A stretch of 64,000 nucleotides of DNA from an uncultured Prevotella sp. (GTDB taxonomy: Bacteria > Bacteroidota > Bacteroidia > Bacteroidales > Bacteroidaceae), in contig ONGP01000003.1 of the NCBI GenBank assembly GCA_900317405.1, positions 1-64,000 of the forward strand, written 5' to 3'. Made by a program: the position numbers and the translations under genes. The notes beneath the pieces were generated by a model, which saw only the letters and a list, made by a program, of their open reading frames with translations, made no database searches and had not been told where the DNA came from. Shown here in pieces: positions 57,261-64,000 of this stretch; the stretch's first letter is position 1; the number at the start of each line of letters is the position of its first letter.

Positions 57261-57334
57261 CGGTGCGTACGAGATTCGAACTCGTGACCTCCTGCGTGAC
57301 AGGCAGGCATTCTAACCTACTGAACTAACGCACC
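57261..57334 (-). tRNA. tRNA-Asp (GTC)
   Basis: 74-base cloverleaf, acceptor GGTGCGT/ACGCACC, anticodon loop CTGTCAC (GTC), G discriminator. Identical to the neighbour copy. Confidence 0.95.
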
Positions 57335-57364
57335 ATTACTATGGAACGAATGAAAAAAAACTTG

Positions 57365-57438
57365 CGGTGCGTACGAGATTCGAACTCGTGACCTCCTGCG
57401 TGACAGGCAGGCATTCTAACCTACTGAACTAACGCACC
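57365..57438 (-). tRNA. tRNA-Asp (GTC), second copy
   Basis: Same sequence as 57261-57334; the two are 30 bases apart, a tandem duplication. Promoter TACCTTTG at 57467-57474. Confidence 0.95.
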
Positions 57439-57466
57439 AAAGAACGCTTTTTCTTATTTGCGGGTG

Positions 57467-57497
57467 CAAAGGTAGTGATATTTTTGGAACTACCAAA
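57467..57497 (-). promoter_or_regulatory. Promoter of the tRNA-Asp pair
   Basis: TACCTTTG (57467-57474) followed by C with a TTTG element 19 bases upstream on the minus strand, just before the first tRNA-Asp. Confidence 0.78.
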
Positions 57498-57536
57498 ACT
57501 TTTCGACGTTTTTTTACGATAAAAACTGCATTTTTT

Positions 57537-58040
57537 CTAAAATCTGTACAGAAATAGCACAGAATCGTGGTATTTTACCCCATCAAAGAGCCAATCTTTG
57601 ATTTTTGCACTCTCACAGAAACCAGTCTTTTCAAACAGTCCCATCGATGCATTATTATCGCAATCCACATACGCATATAGTTGATGAAGGTGCAAAATTC
57701 TCAAAGCATAGTCCTTGATAGCATCAATCACAGCAGCGCCATAACCCTGTCTACGATAATCGTTCATTATTATTATTCCCACCTCGGCACGACGGTTGGC
57801 AGGATCGAAACTCACCAGGTCAACCACTCCAATCACATTACCTTCTTCATTTTCCACCATCATCCTCACCTGTCTGTCGGTGTAGATATCGTTTTTGGCG
57901 TTCGCCACATAGTCGTGCAGCAGGTAGCGCGAGTATGGTACGTTTGATGTACCGACATTCCACAACTCCACATCGTTCTCGATGTGATAAAGCAGGTCCA
58001 GATCCTCGGGCTCTATTGCTCTTAGTTTTATCTGTTTCAT
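57537..58040 (-). CDS. GNAT-family N-acetyltransferase
   Basis: 167 aa. RimJ/SpeG-like layout: MKQIKLRAIEPEDLDLLYH at the start and the acetyl-CoA loop RRQGYGAAV near 108-116. Substrate unknown. It is coupled to the glycosyltransferase by an ATGA overlap and ends the six-gene run that starts with yihA. Confidence 0.85.
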   Translation of the reverse strand: MKQIKLRAIEPEDLDLLYHIENDVELWNVGTSNVPYSRYLLHDYVANAKNDIYTDRQVRMMVENEEGNVIGVVDLVSFDPANRRAEVGIIIMNDYRRQGYGAAVIDAIKDYALRILHLHQLYAYVDCDNNASMGLFEKTGFCESAKIKDWLFDGVKYHDSVLFLYRF

Positions 58041-58876
58041 CCCAGATGCAGTTTTTTACGTATCAAGTCTGCCAGCGCCAGCGATGCACGGAAGTAGATC
58101 GCAACCTTCACCGGCAGTGTAAAGAAGAAGCTTAGATGACTGTAGTGCTTGCGGAAGAAGATGAGCATGGCCTGATAAAACACATGCACATAACGGAAAT
58201 CCGACTTCTGTGTCGACTGTCCTTTATAGTGGATGATATCCAGGGGCAGATACCAGTTCTGCCAACCGCCCTTAAGCAGTCTATACGACAGGTCGATATC
58301 CTCGCCATACATAAAGAAGTCCTCATCGAGCATTCCCACCTGGTCGATGGCCTTTCTACGCAACAGCATGAAAGCACCGCTTATAACTTCTATCTGCCCG
58401 GGCTCATCCCACGACAGATAACTCATGTAGTATCGCTTGGTAAATCCCAGCATCTTGCGTGCAGCCACCATTGGCGTTGGCACAGCTCTGCGACTCTCGG
58501 GTGCCAGTGTGCCGTCGGCATTGTGCATTCTTACACCGGCGCCACCTGCCTCGGGGTGCAGGTCCATAAACTCTATCGCACCGCGCAGTGTACCCTCGGC
58601 CACCACTGTGTCGGGGTTAAGCAGCAATACATACTCGCCCTCAGCTTGTCGAATGGCGATGTTATTTGCCTTCGAGAATCCCAGATTCTCCTTATTATTA
58701 ATAAGGTGTACCCACGGATAGTCACGGTTAATTACCTCGATTGTGTCGTCTACCGATTTATTATCTACCACAAATACCTCAGTGTCGATGCCCTCAGCAG
58801 CCTTAACCACACTGTCTATACAGGCGGTCAGCAACTCTCTTACGTTATAGCTTACTATTACTACGCTCAGTTTCAT
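58037..58876 (-). CDS. Family 2 glycosyltransferase
   Basis: 279 aa. GT-A fold: VVIVSYNV, VVDNKSVDDT, LLLNPDT (metal-binding Asp). A hydrophobic C-terminal segment (about 235-275) suggests membrane association. Acceptor unknown; likely surface polysaccharide or LPS. Confidence 0.88.
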   Translation of the reverse strand: MKLSVVIVSYNVRELLTACIDSVVKAAEGIDTEVFVVDNKSVDDTIEVINRDYPWVHLINNKENLGFSKANNIAIRQAEGEYVLLLNPDTVVAEGTLRGAIEFMDLHPEAGGAGVRMHNADGTLAPESRRAVPTPMVAARKMLGFTKRYYMSYLSWDEPGQIEVISGAFMLLRRKAIDQVGMLDEDFFMYGEDIDLSYRLLKGGWQNWYLPLDIIHYKGQSTQKSDFRYVHVFYQAMLIFFRKHYSHLSFFFTLPVKVAIYFRASLALADLIRKKLHLG

Positions 58877-59292
58877 TCCTCAACCTCGGCTTCGCAACGA
58901 CTCTTCGATGGATACACAAACGGCATGCAAAGCATCTGGATGATGGCCATGTAACCGAATGTGGTGTTCATAAACATATAATATAAATTGGTATTATACA
59001 TCATTGGCAAGCCCAACATAAGCAGTCGCAGCACTCCCCACTTTTTCAGGGCGCTGTACTTGCGGGTCACCAATTCATCGTGTACCTTATTAAACTTAAA
59101 CAGTCGTAGTGCCAGAAACACCGTACCCAGCGTCACCAGTTCCATTATCGCAGTCATCACAAATTCCACATTCTTATCACCAGCACTATATCCAGGCTCA
59201 AAGATGTTAGTCTCAAACACGATGGCAACAGCCGCTACATATCCGACAGGTATGCAGAACAGTGTCATCAGCAGGTTTCTTGTCTCTTTCAT
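58873..59292 (-). CDS. Small four-helix membrane protein, unknown function
   Basis: 139 aa with about four membrane segments. Starts MKETRNLLMTLFCIPVGY. No family recognised. Overlaps the glycosyltransferase by 4 bases and lies 12 bases after recR. Confidence 0.75.
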   Translation of the reverse strand: MKETRNLLMTLFCIPVGYVAAVAIVFETNIFEPGYSAGDKNVEFVMTAIMELVTLGTVFLALRLFKFNKVHDELVTRKYSALKKWGVLRLLMLGLPMMYNTNLYYMFMNTTFGYMAIIQMLCMPFVYPSKSRCEAEVEE

Positions 59293-59304
59293 ATCTTTAG
59301 TTTT

Positions 59305-59922
59305 TTATTTCTCTTCGAATAATGTTCTGTTGGCTATCGATCTACCCAGCGTTACCTCGTCGGCATATTCCAACTCGTTGCCTACGGCTATGCCTCGGGC
59401 GATAACGCTCACCTTTACACCGCTAGGCGCCAGTTTACGATAGATATAGAAGTTGGTGGTGTCGCCCTCCATCGTAGGACTTAGCGCCAGAATCACCTCT
59501 TTCACCTCTCCTTCGCCCACTCGCTTTATCAGCGAATCTATCTCTATATCGGCAGGGCCCATACCGTCCATAGGCGATATCACACCGCCAAGTACATGGT
59601 ACAATCCATGAAACTGCTGAGTATTCTCGATAGCCATCACATCCTGGATATTCTCCACCACGCACACTGTCGACTGATCGCGACGATGGTCGGCACAGAT
59701 AGGACACACATCGGTGTCGCTTATATTATGACACACCTTGCAGTATTTCACTTCGGCCTTCAGCTTACTCACAGCCTCGGCAAATGCAGCCACGTCGGCA
59801 TCATCCTGTCTTAGCAACCACAGCACCAGGCGCAGTGCGGTCTTTCTACCTATGCCAGGCAGTTTCGAAAACTCCTGCACAGCCTTTTCCAGTAGTTGCG
59901 ATGGGTATTGTTGTTGTATCAT
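59305..59922 (-). CDS. recR: Recombination protein RecR
   Basis: 205 aa. Helix-hairpin-helix near the N-terminus ([11 protein letters not shown]), a four-Cys zinc site (CKVCHN ... CPIC, about 57-73) and a TOPRIM domain. Works in RecFOR gap repair. Overlaps the ABC-F gene by 4 bases. Confidence 0.95.
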   Translation of the reverse strand: MIQQQYPSQLLEKAVQEFSKLPGIGRKTALRLVLWLLRQDDADVAAFAEAVSKLKAEVKYCKVCHNISDTDVCPICADHRRDQSTVCVVENIQDVMAIENTQQFHGLYHVLGGVISPMDGMGPADIEIDSLIKRVGEGEVKEVILALSPTMEGDTTNFYIYRKLAPSGVKVSVIARGIAVGNELEYADEVTLGRSIANRTLFEEK

Positions 59923-61745
59923 ATCTCGCTCAGTTCCAGCCAGCGCATGCTCTTCTCGTCCAGTTCGTCGTTCAGTACGGGCAGACGCTTGCTCATTTTT
60001 GTTATTTCTTCTACAGATGTTGTTCCGCCGCAGAGTGCTTCTTCTATCTGTTTCTTTTCAGCCTCCAGGGCTTCGATATCTTTCTCCAGCTGCTCCAGTT
60101 CGCGCTTTTCCTTGTAAGTAAGCTTTCGCTTACCTCCGCTGCTGGTAGTATCACCAGAAGAAGAACTAGACGAAACAGTATTACTGGAATTAATCTTCCC
60201 ACCTTTGCTGGCAGCGCTCGACTGGGCGCTTGATGGCTGCAGTTTCTCCCATTCACGATACTGCGTATAGTTACCAGGGAAATCCTGTATATCGCCTTCA
60301 CCCTTGAACACCAGCAAATGGTCTACCACCTTATCCATAAAGTAGCGGTCGTGACTCACCACGATCACACATCCTGGGAAATCCTGCAGATATTCCTCCA
60401 GTATCTGTAACGTCACGATGTCCAGATCGTTGGTAGGCTCGTCGAGCACCAGGAAGTTCGGATTCTTCATCAGCACCGTACACAGATATAGCTTTCGGCG
60501 CTCACCACCACTCAACTTATACACATAGTTGTGCTGCTGTTCTGGAGTGAACATAAAGTGCTGCAGAAACTGCGATGCAGTCAGGTGTTTACCGCCACCC
60601 ATATCGATATATTCGGCGATATTCTTCACCACGTCGATTACCTTGGTCTGCTCGTCAAACTGCAGTCCCTCCTGCGAGAAGTAGCCGAATCGCACCGTAT
60701 CTCCGATATCAAACTTTCCGCTATCGGGCGCCACCTGTCCTAGTAGCATTTTTATAAATGTCGATTTGCCAGTACCGTTATTGCCCACGATACCCATTTT
60801 CTCAAATCTCGAGAAGTTGTAATAGAAGTCCTTCAGTATCGTCAGAGGCTCAGCATCGGGACGCTCAAACGCCTTGCTCACATATTGGCACTCAAATATC
60901 TTACTTCCGATATATACATTGCGCGATTTCAGTCTTACCTGTCGCTCCTCTATGCGTTGCTTGGCCACCTTTTCCAGTTCGTAAAATGCCTCCTCGCGAT
61001 AGCGAGCCTTATGACCGCGGGCCTGTGGCATGCGGCGCATCCAGTCCAGTTCGGTGCGATACAGATTGTTGGCACGGGCTATCTCTGCTCTACGGTTGTC
61101 GATACGCTCCTGGCGTTTCTCCAGATAGTAGCTGTAATTGCCACGATAGGTATAGATGGTCTGGTCGTCAAGTTCCAGTATCACCGAGCACACACGGTCC
61201 AGGAAGAATCGGTCGTGTGTAACCATCAGCAGCGTCTTGTTGCCACGGTTCAGATATCCCTCCAACCACTCTATCATTTCCAGGTCCAGATGGTTGGTTG
61301 GCTCGTCCAGTATCAGCAGGTCCGGGTCGGTTATCAGCACATTGGCCAGCGCCACACGCTTCTGCTGTCCACCGCTTAGTTGCCCCATCGGCTGCTCCAT
61401 GTCGCGTATCTTCAGTTGCGTCAGTATCTGTTTGGCTTTCAGTACTTTATCAGGATCGCCTTGATGATTAAAGCAAGCATCCAGTACACTCTCTGCAGGA
61501 TCGAACACTGGCGATTGCTCCAGCATTCCCACCTTTAGATCGCGACGGAATATTATCTCGCCCTGGTCGTATCCCTCCTTGCCGCTAAGTATCGATAGCA
61601 GTGTAGATTTACCGGTACCGTTCTTGGCTATCAGTCCCACCTTCTGACCCTCGGCTATCGAGAAACTCAGGTCGCGAAACAGCACCAACGCACCAAACGA
61701 CTTCGTCAGCTTTTGAACGTCTAAGTATGGTATTTCCTTAGCCAT
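59919..61745 (-). CDS. ABC-F family ATPase
   Basis: 608 aa. Two ATPase domains with linker. Walker [10 protein letters not shown] and GNNGTGKST, signatures LSGGQQKR and LSGGERRK, Walker B DEPTNHLD and DEPTNDLD. The C-terminal coiled coil ([16 protein letters not shown]) resembles Uup. Acts on the ribosome. Overlaps yihA by 8 bases. Confidence 0.93.
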   Translation of the reverse strand: MAKEIPYLDVQKLTKSFGALVLFRDLSFSIAEGQKVGLIAKNGTGKSTLLSILSGKEGYDQGEIIFRRDLKVGMLEQSPVFDPAESVLDACFNHQGDPDKVLKAKQILTQLKIRDMEQPMGQLSGGQQKRVALANVLITDPDLLILDEPTNHLDLEMIEWLEGYLNRGNKTLLMVTHDRFFLDRVCSVILELDDQTIYTYRGNYSYYLEKRQERIDNRRAEIARANNLYRTELDWMRRMPQARGHKARYREEAFYELEKVAKQRIEERQVRLKSRNVYIGSKIFECQYVSKAFERPDAEPLTILKDFYYNFSRFEKMGIVGNNGTGKSTFIKMLLGQVAPDSGKFDIGDTVRFGYFSQEGLQFDEQTKVIDVVKNIAEYIDMGGGKHLTASQFLQHFMFTPEQQHNYVYKLSGGERRKLYLCTVLMKNPNFLVLDEPTNDLDIVTLQILEEYLQDFPGCVIVVSHDRYFMDKVVDHLLVFKGEGDIQDFPGNYTQYREWEKLQPSSAQSSAASKGGKINSSNTVSSSSSSGDTTSSGGKRKLTYKEKRELEQLEKDIEALEAEKKQIEEALCGGTTSVEEITKMSKRLPVLNDELDEKSMRWLELSEI

Positions 61746-62343
61746 TCGCCAACTCCTTATTTATCTGTTCTATGTAATCCAGCACTTCTTCTCGGCCCTG
61801 TTTCTTTTCCGACGATGTCACGAACATCGGTGGTAGTTCCTCCCATGTCTCGCTCAGCACCTTCTTATATGCATTCACATTCTGCAGCACCTTCGATGCG
61901 CTCAGCTTGTCGGCCTTGGTAAAGATTATGGCGAAGGGCACGCTGCTGGTACCCAGCCACTCTATAAACTCCAGGTCTATCTTCTGTGCCTCCAGTCTTA
62001 CGTCTATCAGCAGGAATACATTCACCAATTGCTCTCTCTGCAGTATGTAGCCGTTTATCATCTGCTCCAGTTTCTGCACCTCTTTTTTCGAGCGCTTGGC
62101 AAATCCGTAGCCGGGCAGGTCCACCAGATACCACTCGTTGTTTATTATAAAGTGGTTTATCAGCAGTGTCTTACCTGGCGTAGCACTAGTCTTGGCCAGA
62201 TTCTTCTTGCCAGTCAGCATGTTTATCAAGCTCGACTTACCTACGTTCGACCTTCCGATGAACGCATACTCGGGTTTGGTATCCTTCGGACACATCGACT
62301 CCATCGGAGCGCTAAGTGTGAATTCAGCTTTCTTAATTTCCAT
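61738..62343 (-). CDS. engB: Ribosome biogenesis GTPase YihA/YsxC (EngB)
   Basis: 201 aa from the ATG at 62343 ([13 protein letters not shown]). G1 [18 protein letters not shown] (G3), TKADK (G4). Needed for large-subunit maturation. Promoter TATCTTTG at 62363-62370 on the minus strand. Confidence 0.93.
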   Translation of the reverse strand: MEIKKAEFTLSAPMESMCPKDTKPEYAFIGRSNVGKSSLINMLTGKKNLAKTSATPGKTLLINHFIINNEWYLVDLPGYGFAKRSKKEVQKLEQMINGYILQREQLVNVFLLIDVRLEAQKIDLEFIEWLGTSSVPFAIIFTKADKLSASKVLQNVNAYKKVLSETWEELPPMFVTSSEKKQGREEVLDYIEQINKELANG

Positions 62344-62362
62344 ATAATAATATTTTTGGGTG

Positions 62363-62370
62363 CAAAGATA
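62363..62370 (-). promoter_or_regulatory. Promoter of engB (TATCTTTG)
   Basis: TATCTTTG followed by C, 19 bases before the ATG at 62343 on the minus strand. Confidence 0.65.
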
Positions 62371-62390
62371 CGATTTTTTTTCGAAAATGT

Positions 62391-62421
62391 TTGGTAGTTC
62401 ACAAAAATATGCGTACCTTTG
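62391..62421 (+). promoter_or_regulatory. Promoter of rho
   Basis: TTG at 62391-62393, a 20-base spacer and TACCTTTG at 62414-62421 followed by C. It leaves an 80-base leader before the ATG. Confidence 0.75.
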
Positions 62422-62439
62422 CATCGTTTTTCAAAACAG

Positions 62440-62475
62440 TGCTTCCGTTCGCGAAGCATTTCCACTATTTTTTTT
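62440..62475 (+). promoter_or_regulatory. Hairpin and T run in the rho leader
   Basis: A small hairpin (arms 62440-62445 and 62453-62458) followed by a T-rich run to about 62475, inside the leader. It may be an attenuator or a pause site, as rho is often autoregulated. Weak evidence. Confidence 0.35.
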
Positions 62476-62505
62476 CAGAATAATAAAGTATTAAGTACAT
62501 ACTAT

Positions 62506-64000
62506 ATGTATACAAAAGAAGAATTAGAGTCTATGGACATACCCCAGCTTGTGGGTATTGCCGACGAGCTTGGCATCAAGGTATCGCCCGATGACCAGCT
62601 CGAAACCGTAGTTTATGCCATCCTCGACAAGGCCGCCGAAAACAGCGCCACAGCCGATGATGCCCCCAAGCGCAAGCGTACTCGTATCGCTAAAAAAGAT
62701 ACAAGCCGAGTTTATACAGTAAATGGCGAGGAAGGTAGCAACCTCGACGCAAAGTCAAACCGCGCTCGTAAGAAGGTTGAGACACCATCACTCTTTGCCG
62801 ACATGCCAGCAGAAGCTCCTGCCCCCGCTGCCGAAGAGGCTAAGCCCAAGAAGCGCGGACGCAAGACCAAGGCCGAGAAAGAGGCCGAGGAGGCTGCAGC
62901 ACGTGCTGCCGAAGAGGCTGCACAGGCCGCCGCTGTCCCCGAACCAGTTGTTCCCGAGGCTGCTGCCGACGATTTCGTAGTACCCGAGGCTGCACAGTTT
63001 GCCGTTGGTGCCGATAGCGCCGACGACGAGGTTATGCCAAACGCCATCGAGCAGCTGCGCGAAAAAATGTCACACAGCAAGGCTGAGGCTCCTGTTGATG
63101 AGGCTCCAGCCGATGCACCTGCCGATAAGTTCGACCCACTTACCGATGCTGTAGATGAAAACGGTGTATGGCTTGGCGATCCAGGCGATGGTACCGACTT
63201 TATTACTATCGTCGATATCCCCATCGAGGACCAGATGGCCACTCCTACCCTCGATATCTTCGACCGTCCGATGACTCCTGCCATCAACGAGGCTCCTGTT
63301 ACACGCAACAGCGTGGCCAGCTCTATGCCTCGCTACGACTTTGCCGACCTTATCGATGCCAACGGTGTGCTCGAGATGCTCACCGATGGATACGGATTCC
63401 TGCGCTCTAGCGACTACAACTACCTCTCATCTCCCGATGATGTATATGTATCGCCACAGCAGATCAAGAAGTATGGTCTTAAGACCGGTGACGTAGTACA
63501 GTGCAAGGTTCGTCCACCTCACGAGGGCGAGAAGTTCTTTGCCATGACCGACGTGCAGAGCATAAACGGCCGCCACCCAAGCGAGGTTCGCAACCGCGTG
63601 GCATTCGAGCACCTCACACCACTTTTCCCTGAGGAGAAGTTCACACTCTGCGGCGACCGTGCCACCACTAACCCATCTGTACGTATCGTCGATCTGTTCT
63701 CACCTATCGGTAAAGGTCAGCGTGCACTTATCGTGGCCCAGCCTAAGACAGGTAAGACCATCCTGATGAAGGATATTGCCAATGCCATCGCAGCCAACCA
63801 CCCCGAGGCTTATATCATGATGCTGCTCATCGACGAGCGCCCTGAGGAGGTTACCGATATGGCCCGCACCGTCAATGCCGAGGTTATCGCCTCTACATTC
63901 GACGAGCCAGCCGACCGTCACGTAAAGATTGCCGGTATCGTACTCGAGAAGGCTAAGCGTATGGTAGAGTGCGGTCACGATGTAGTAATCTTCCTCGATT
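62506..64000 (+). CDS. rho: Transcription termination factor Rho, 3' truncated by the window
   Basis: The first 498 codons of Rho, from the ATG at 62506 ([15 protein letters not shown]). A short helical N-terminus (1-45), then a long low-complexity insert rich in Ala, Glu, Pro and Lys (about 45-275), the RNA-binding cold-shock-like domain ([15 protein letters not shown], from about 285), and the ATPase domain with Walker A QPKTGKT (about 415) and [10 protein letters not shown]. The insert is much longer than in E. coli Rho and is typical of Bacteroidetes. Confidence 0.95.
   Translation, partial: MYTKEELESMDIPQLVGIADELGIKVSPDDQLETVVYAILDKAAENSATADDAPKRKRTRIAKKDTSRVYTVNGEEGSNLDAKSNRARKKVETPSLFADMPAEAPAPAAEEAKPKKRGRKTKAEKEAEEAAARAAEEAAQAAAVPEPVVPEAAADDFVVPEAAQFAVGADSADDEVMPNAIEQLREKMSHSKAEAPVDEAPADAPADKFDPLTDAVDENGVWLGDPGDGTDFITIVDIPIEDQMATPTLDIFDRPMTPAINEAPVTRNSVASSMPRYDFADLIDANGVLEMLTDGYGFLRSSDYNYLSSPDDVYVSPQQIKKYGLKTGDVVQCKVRPPHEGEKFFAMTDVQSINGRHPSEVRNRVAFEHLTPLFPEEKFTLCGDRATTNPSVRIVDLFSPIGKGQRALIVAQPKTGKTILMKDIANAIAANHPEAYIMMLLIDERPEEVTDMARTVNAEVIASTFDEPADRHVKIAGIVLEKAKRMVECGHDVVIFLD

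Noticed and set aside
62712-63308. A 198-codon minus-strand frame, Ser/Ala/Gly-rich
   Set aside because: Shadow of the low-complexity insert of Rho.

Overview
The window looks like chromosomal DNA of a Bacteroidales bacterium, most likely Prevotella or a close relative; species cannot be named. Evidence: many genes are preceded by the Bacteroidetes-type promoter (a TTG element, 19-20 bases, then TAnnTTTG) and few have Shine-Dalgarno sites. The content also fits the group: a FeoA-FeoB fusion, PPi-dependent phosphofructokinase, GldE-type CorC/CBS proteins, a clostripain-like lipoprotein, a Rho with a long low-complexity insert, and many Bacteroidetes-only small proteins. There is no rRNA, CRISPR array, insertion sequence, integrase or phage gene.

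Layout. 1-1600: a previously unlisted 33-residue ORF with its own promoter, ribosome site and terminator, a cysteine-rich lipoprotein, then a poorly coding stretch with a perfect 25-bp inverted repeat and what looks like the broken 5' end of an HU-family gene. 1601-5337 (minus): thioredoxin-like protein, GH25 lysozyme-like membrane protein, PPi-phosphofructokinase. 5464-14481 (plus): a long, tightly packed set (small protein, acyltransferase, large golvesin/amidase-like secreted protein, small protein, YgiQ radical SAM, PP2C-like, RuvC, double ABC ATPase). 14493-16890 (minus): lepA and a Crp/Fnr regulator. 16993-17379: small lipoprotein. 17457-22872 (minus): envelope operon of an outer-membrane protein, LptC, a CorC-type protein and a PpiD/SurA-like foldase. 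22977-25357: DUF4105 protein and a degenerate alkaline-phosphatase-fold protein. 25452-32072: SecA, an orphan ABC ATPase and FeoAB.

32232-36689 (minus) is an overlapping three-gene signalling unit: a very large sensor kinase that seems to contain two kinase modules, a LuxR-like response regulator and a short AbgT-like membrane protein. 36751-42649 is a hexuronate (altronate to KDG to KDPG to pyruvate + glyceraldehyde-3-P) cluster: eda, a 45-residue DUF4177-like protein and kdgK on one strand, and a divergent LacI-family regulator, altronate dehydratase and NhaC-family antiporter on the other. 42646-47924 holds a shortened nucleotidyltransferase-like protein, a second GH25 protein, a C11 peptidase lipoprotein, GldE, SSB and a conserved unknown.

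47960-48365 is a Gly-Leu-Leu-Gly tRNA cluster. 48499-57109 (minus) holds carboxynorspermidine decarboxylase coupled to a REC-histidine kinase, carAB and glmS. 57261-57438 is a tandem pair of tRNA-Asp genes. 57537-62343 (minus) is an overlapping run yihA - ABC-F - recR - membrane protein - glycosyltransferase - acetyltransferase. The window ends inside rho.

Most of the window is housekeeping. The parts most worth a second look are the tandem-kinase signalling unit, the 1.0-1.7 kb non-coding region with the inverted repeat and HU remnant, the new small ORFs at 53-154 and 37422-37559, and the REC-kinase coupled to nspC. No complete, clearly novel defence or mobile system was seen.
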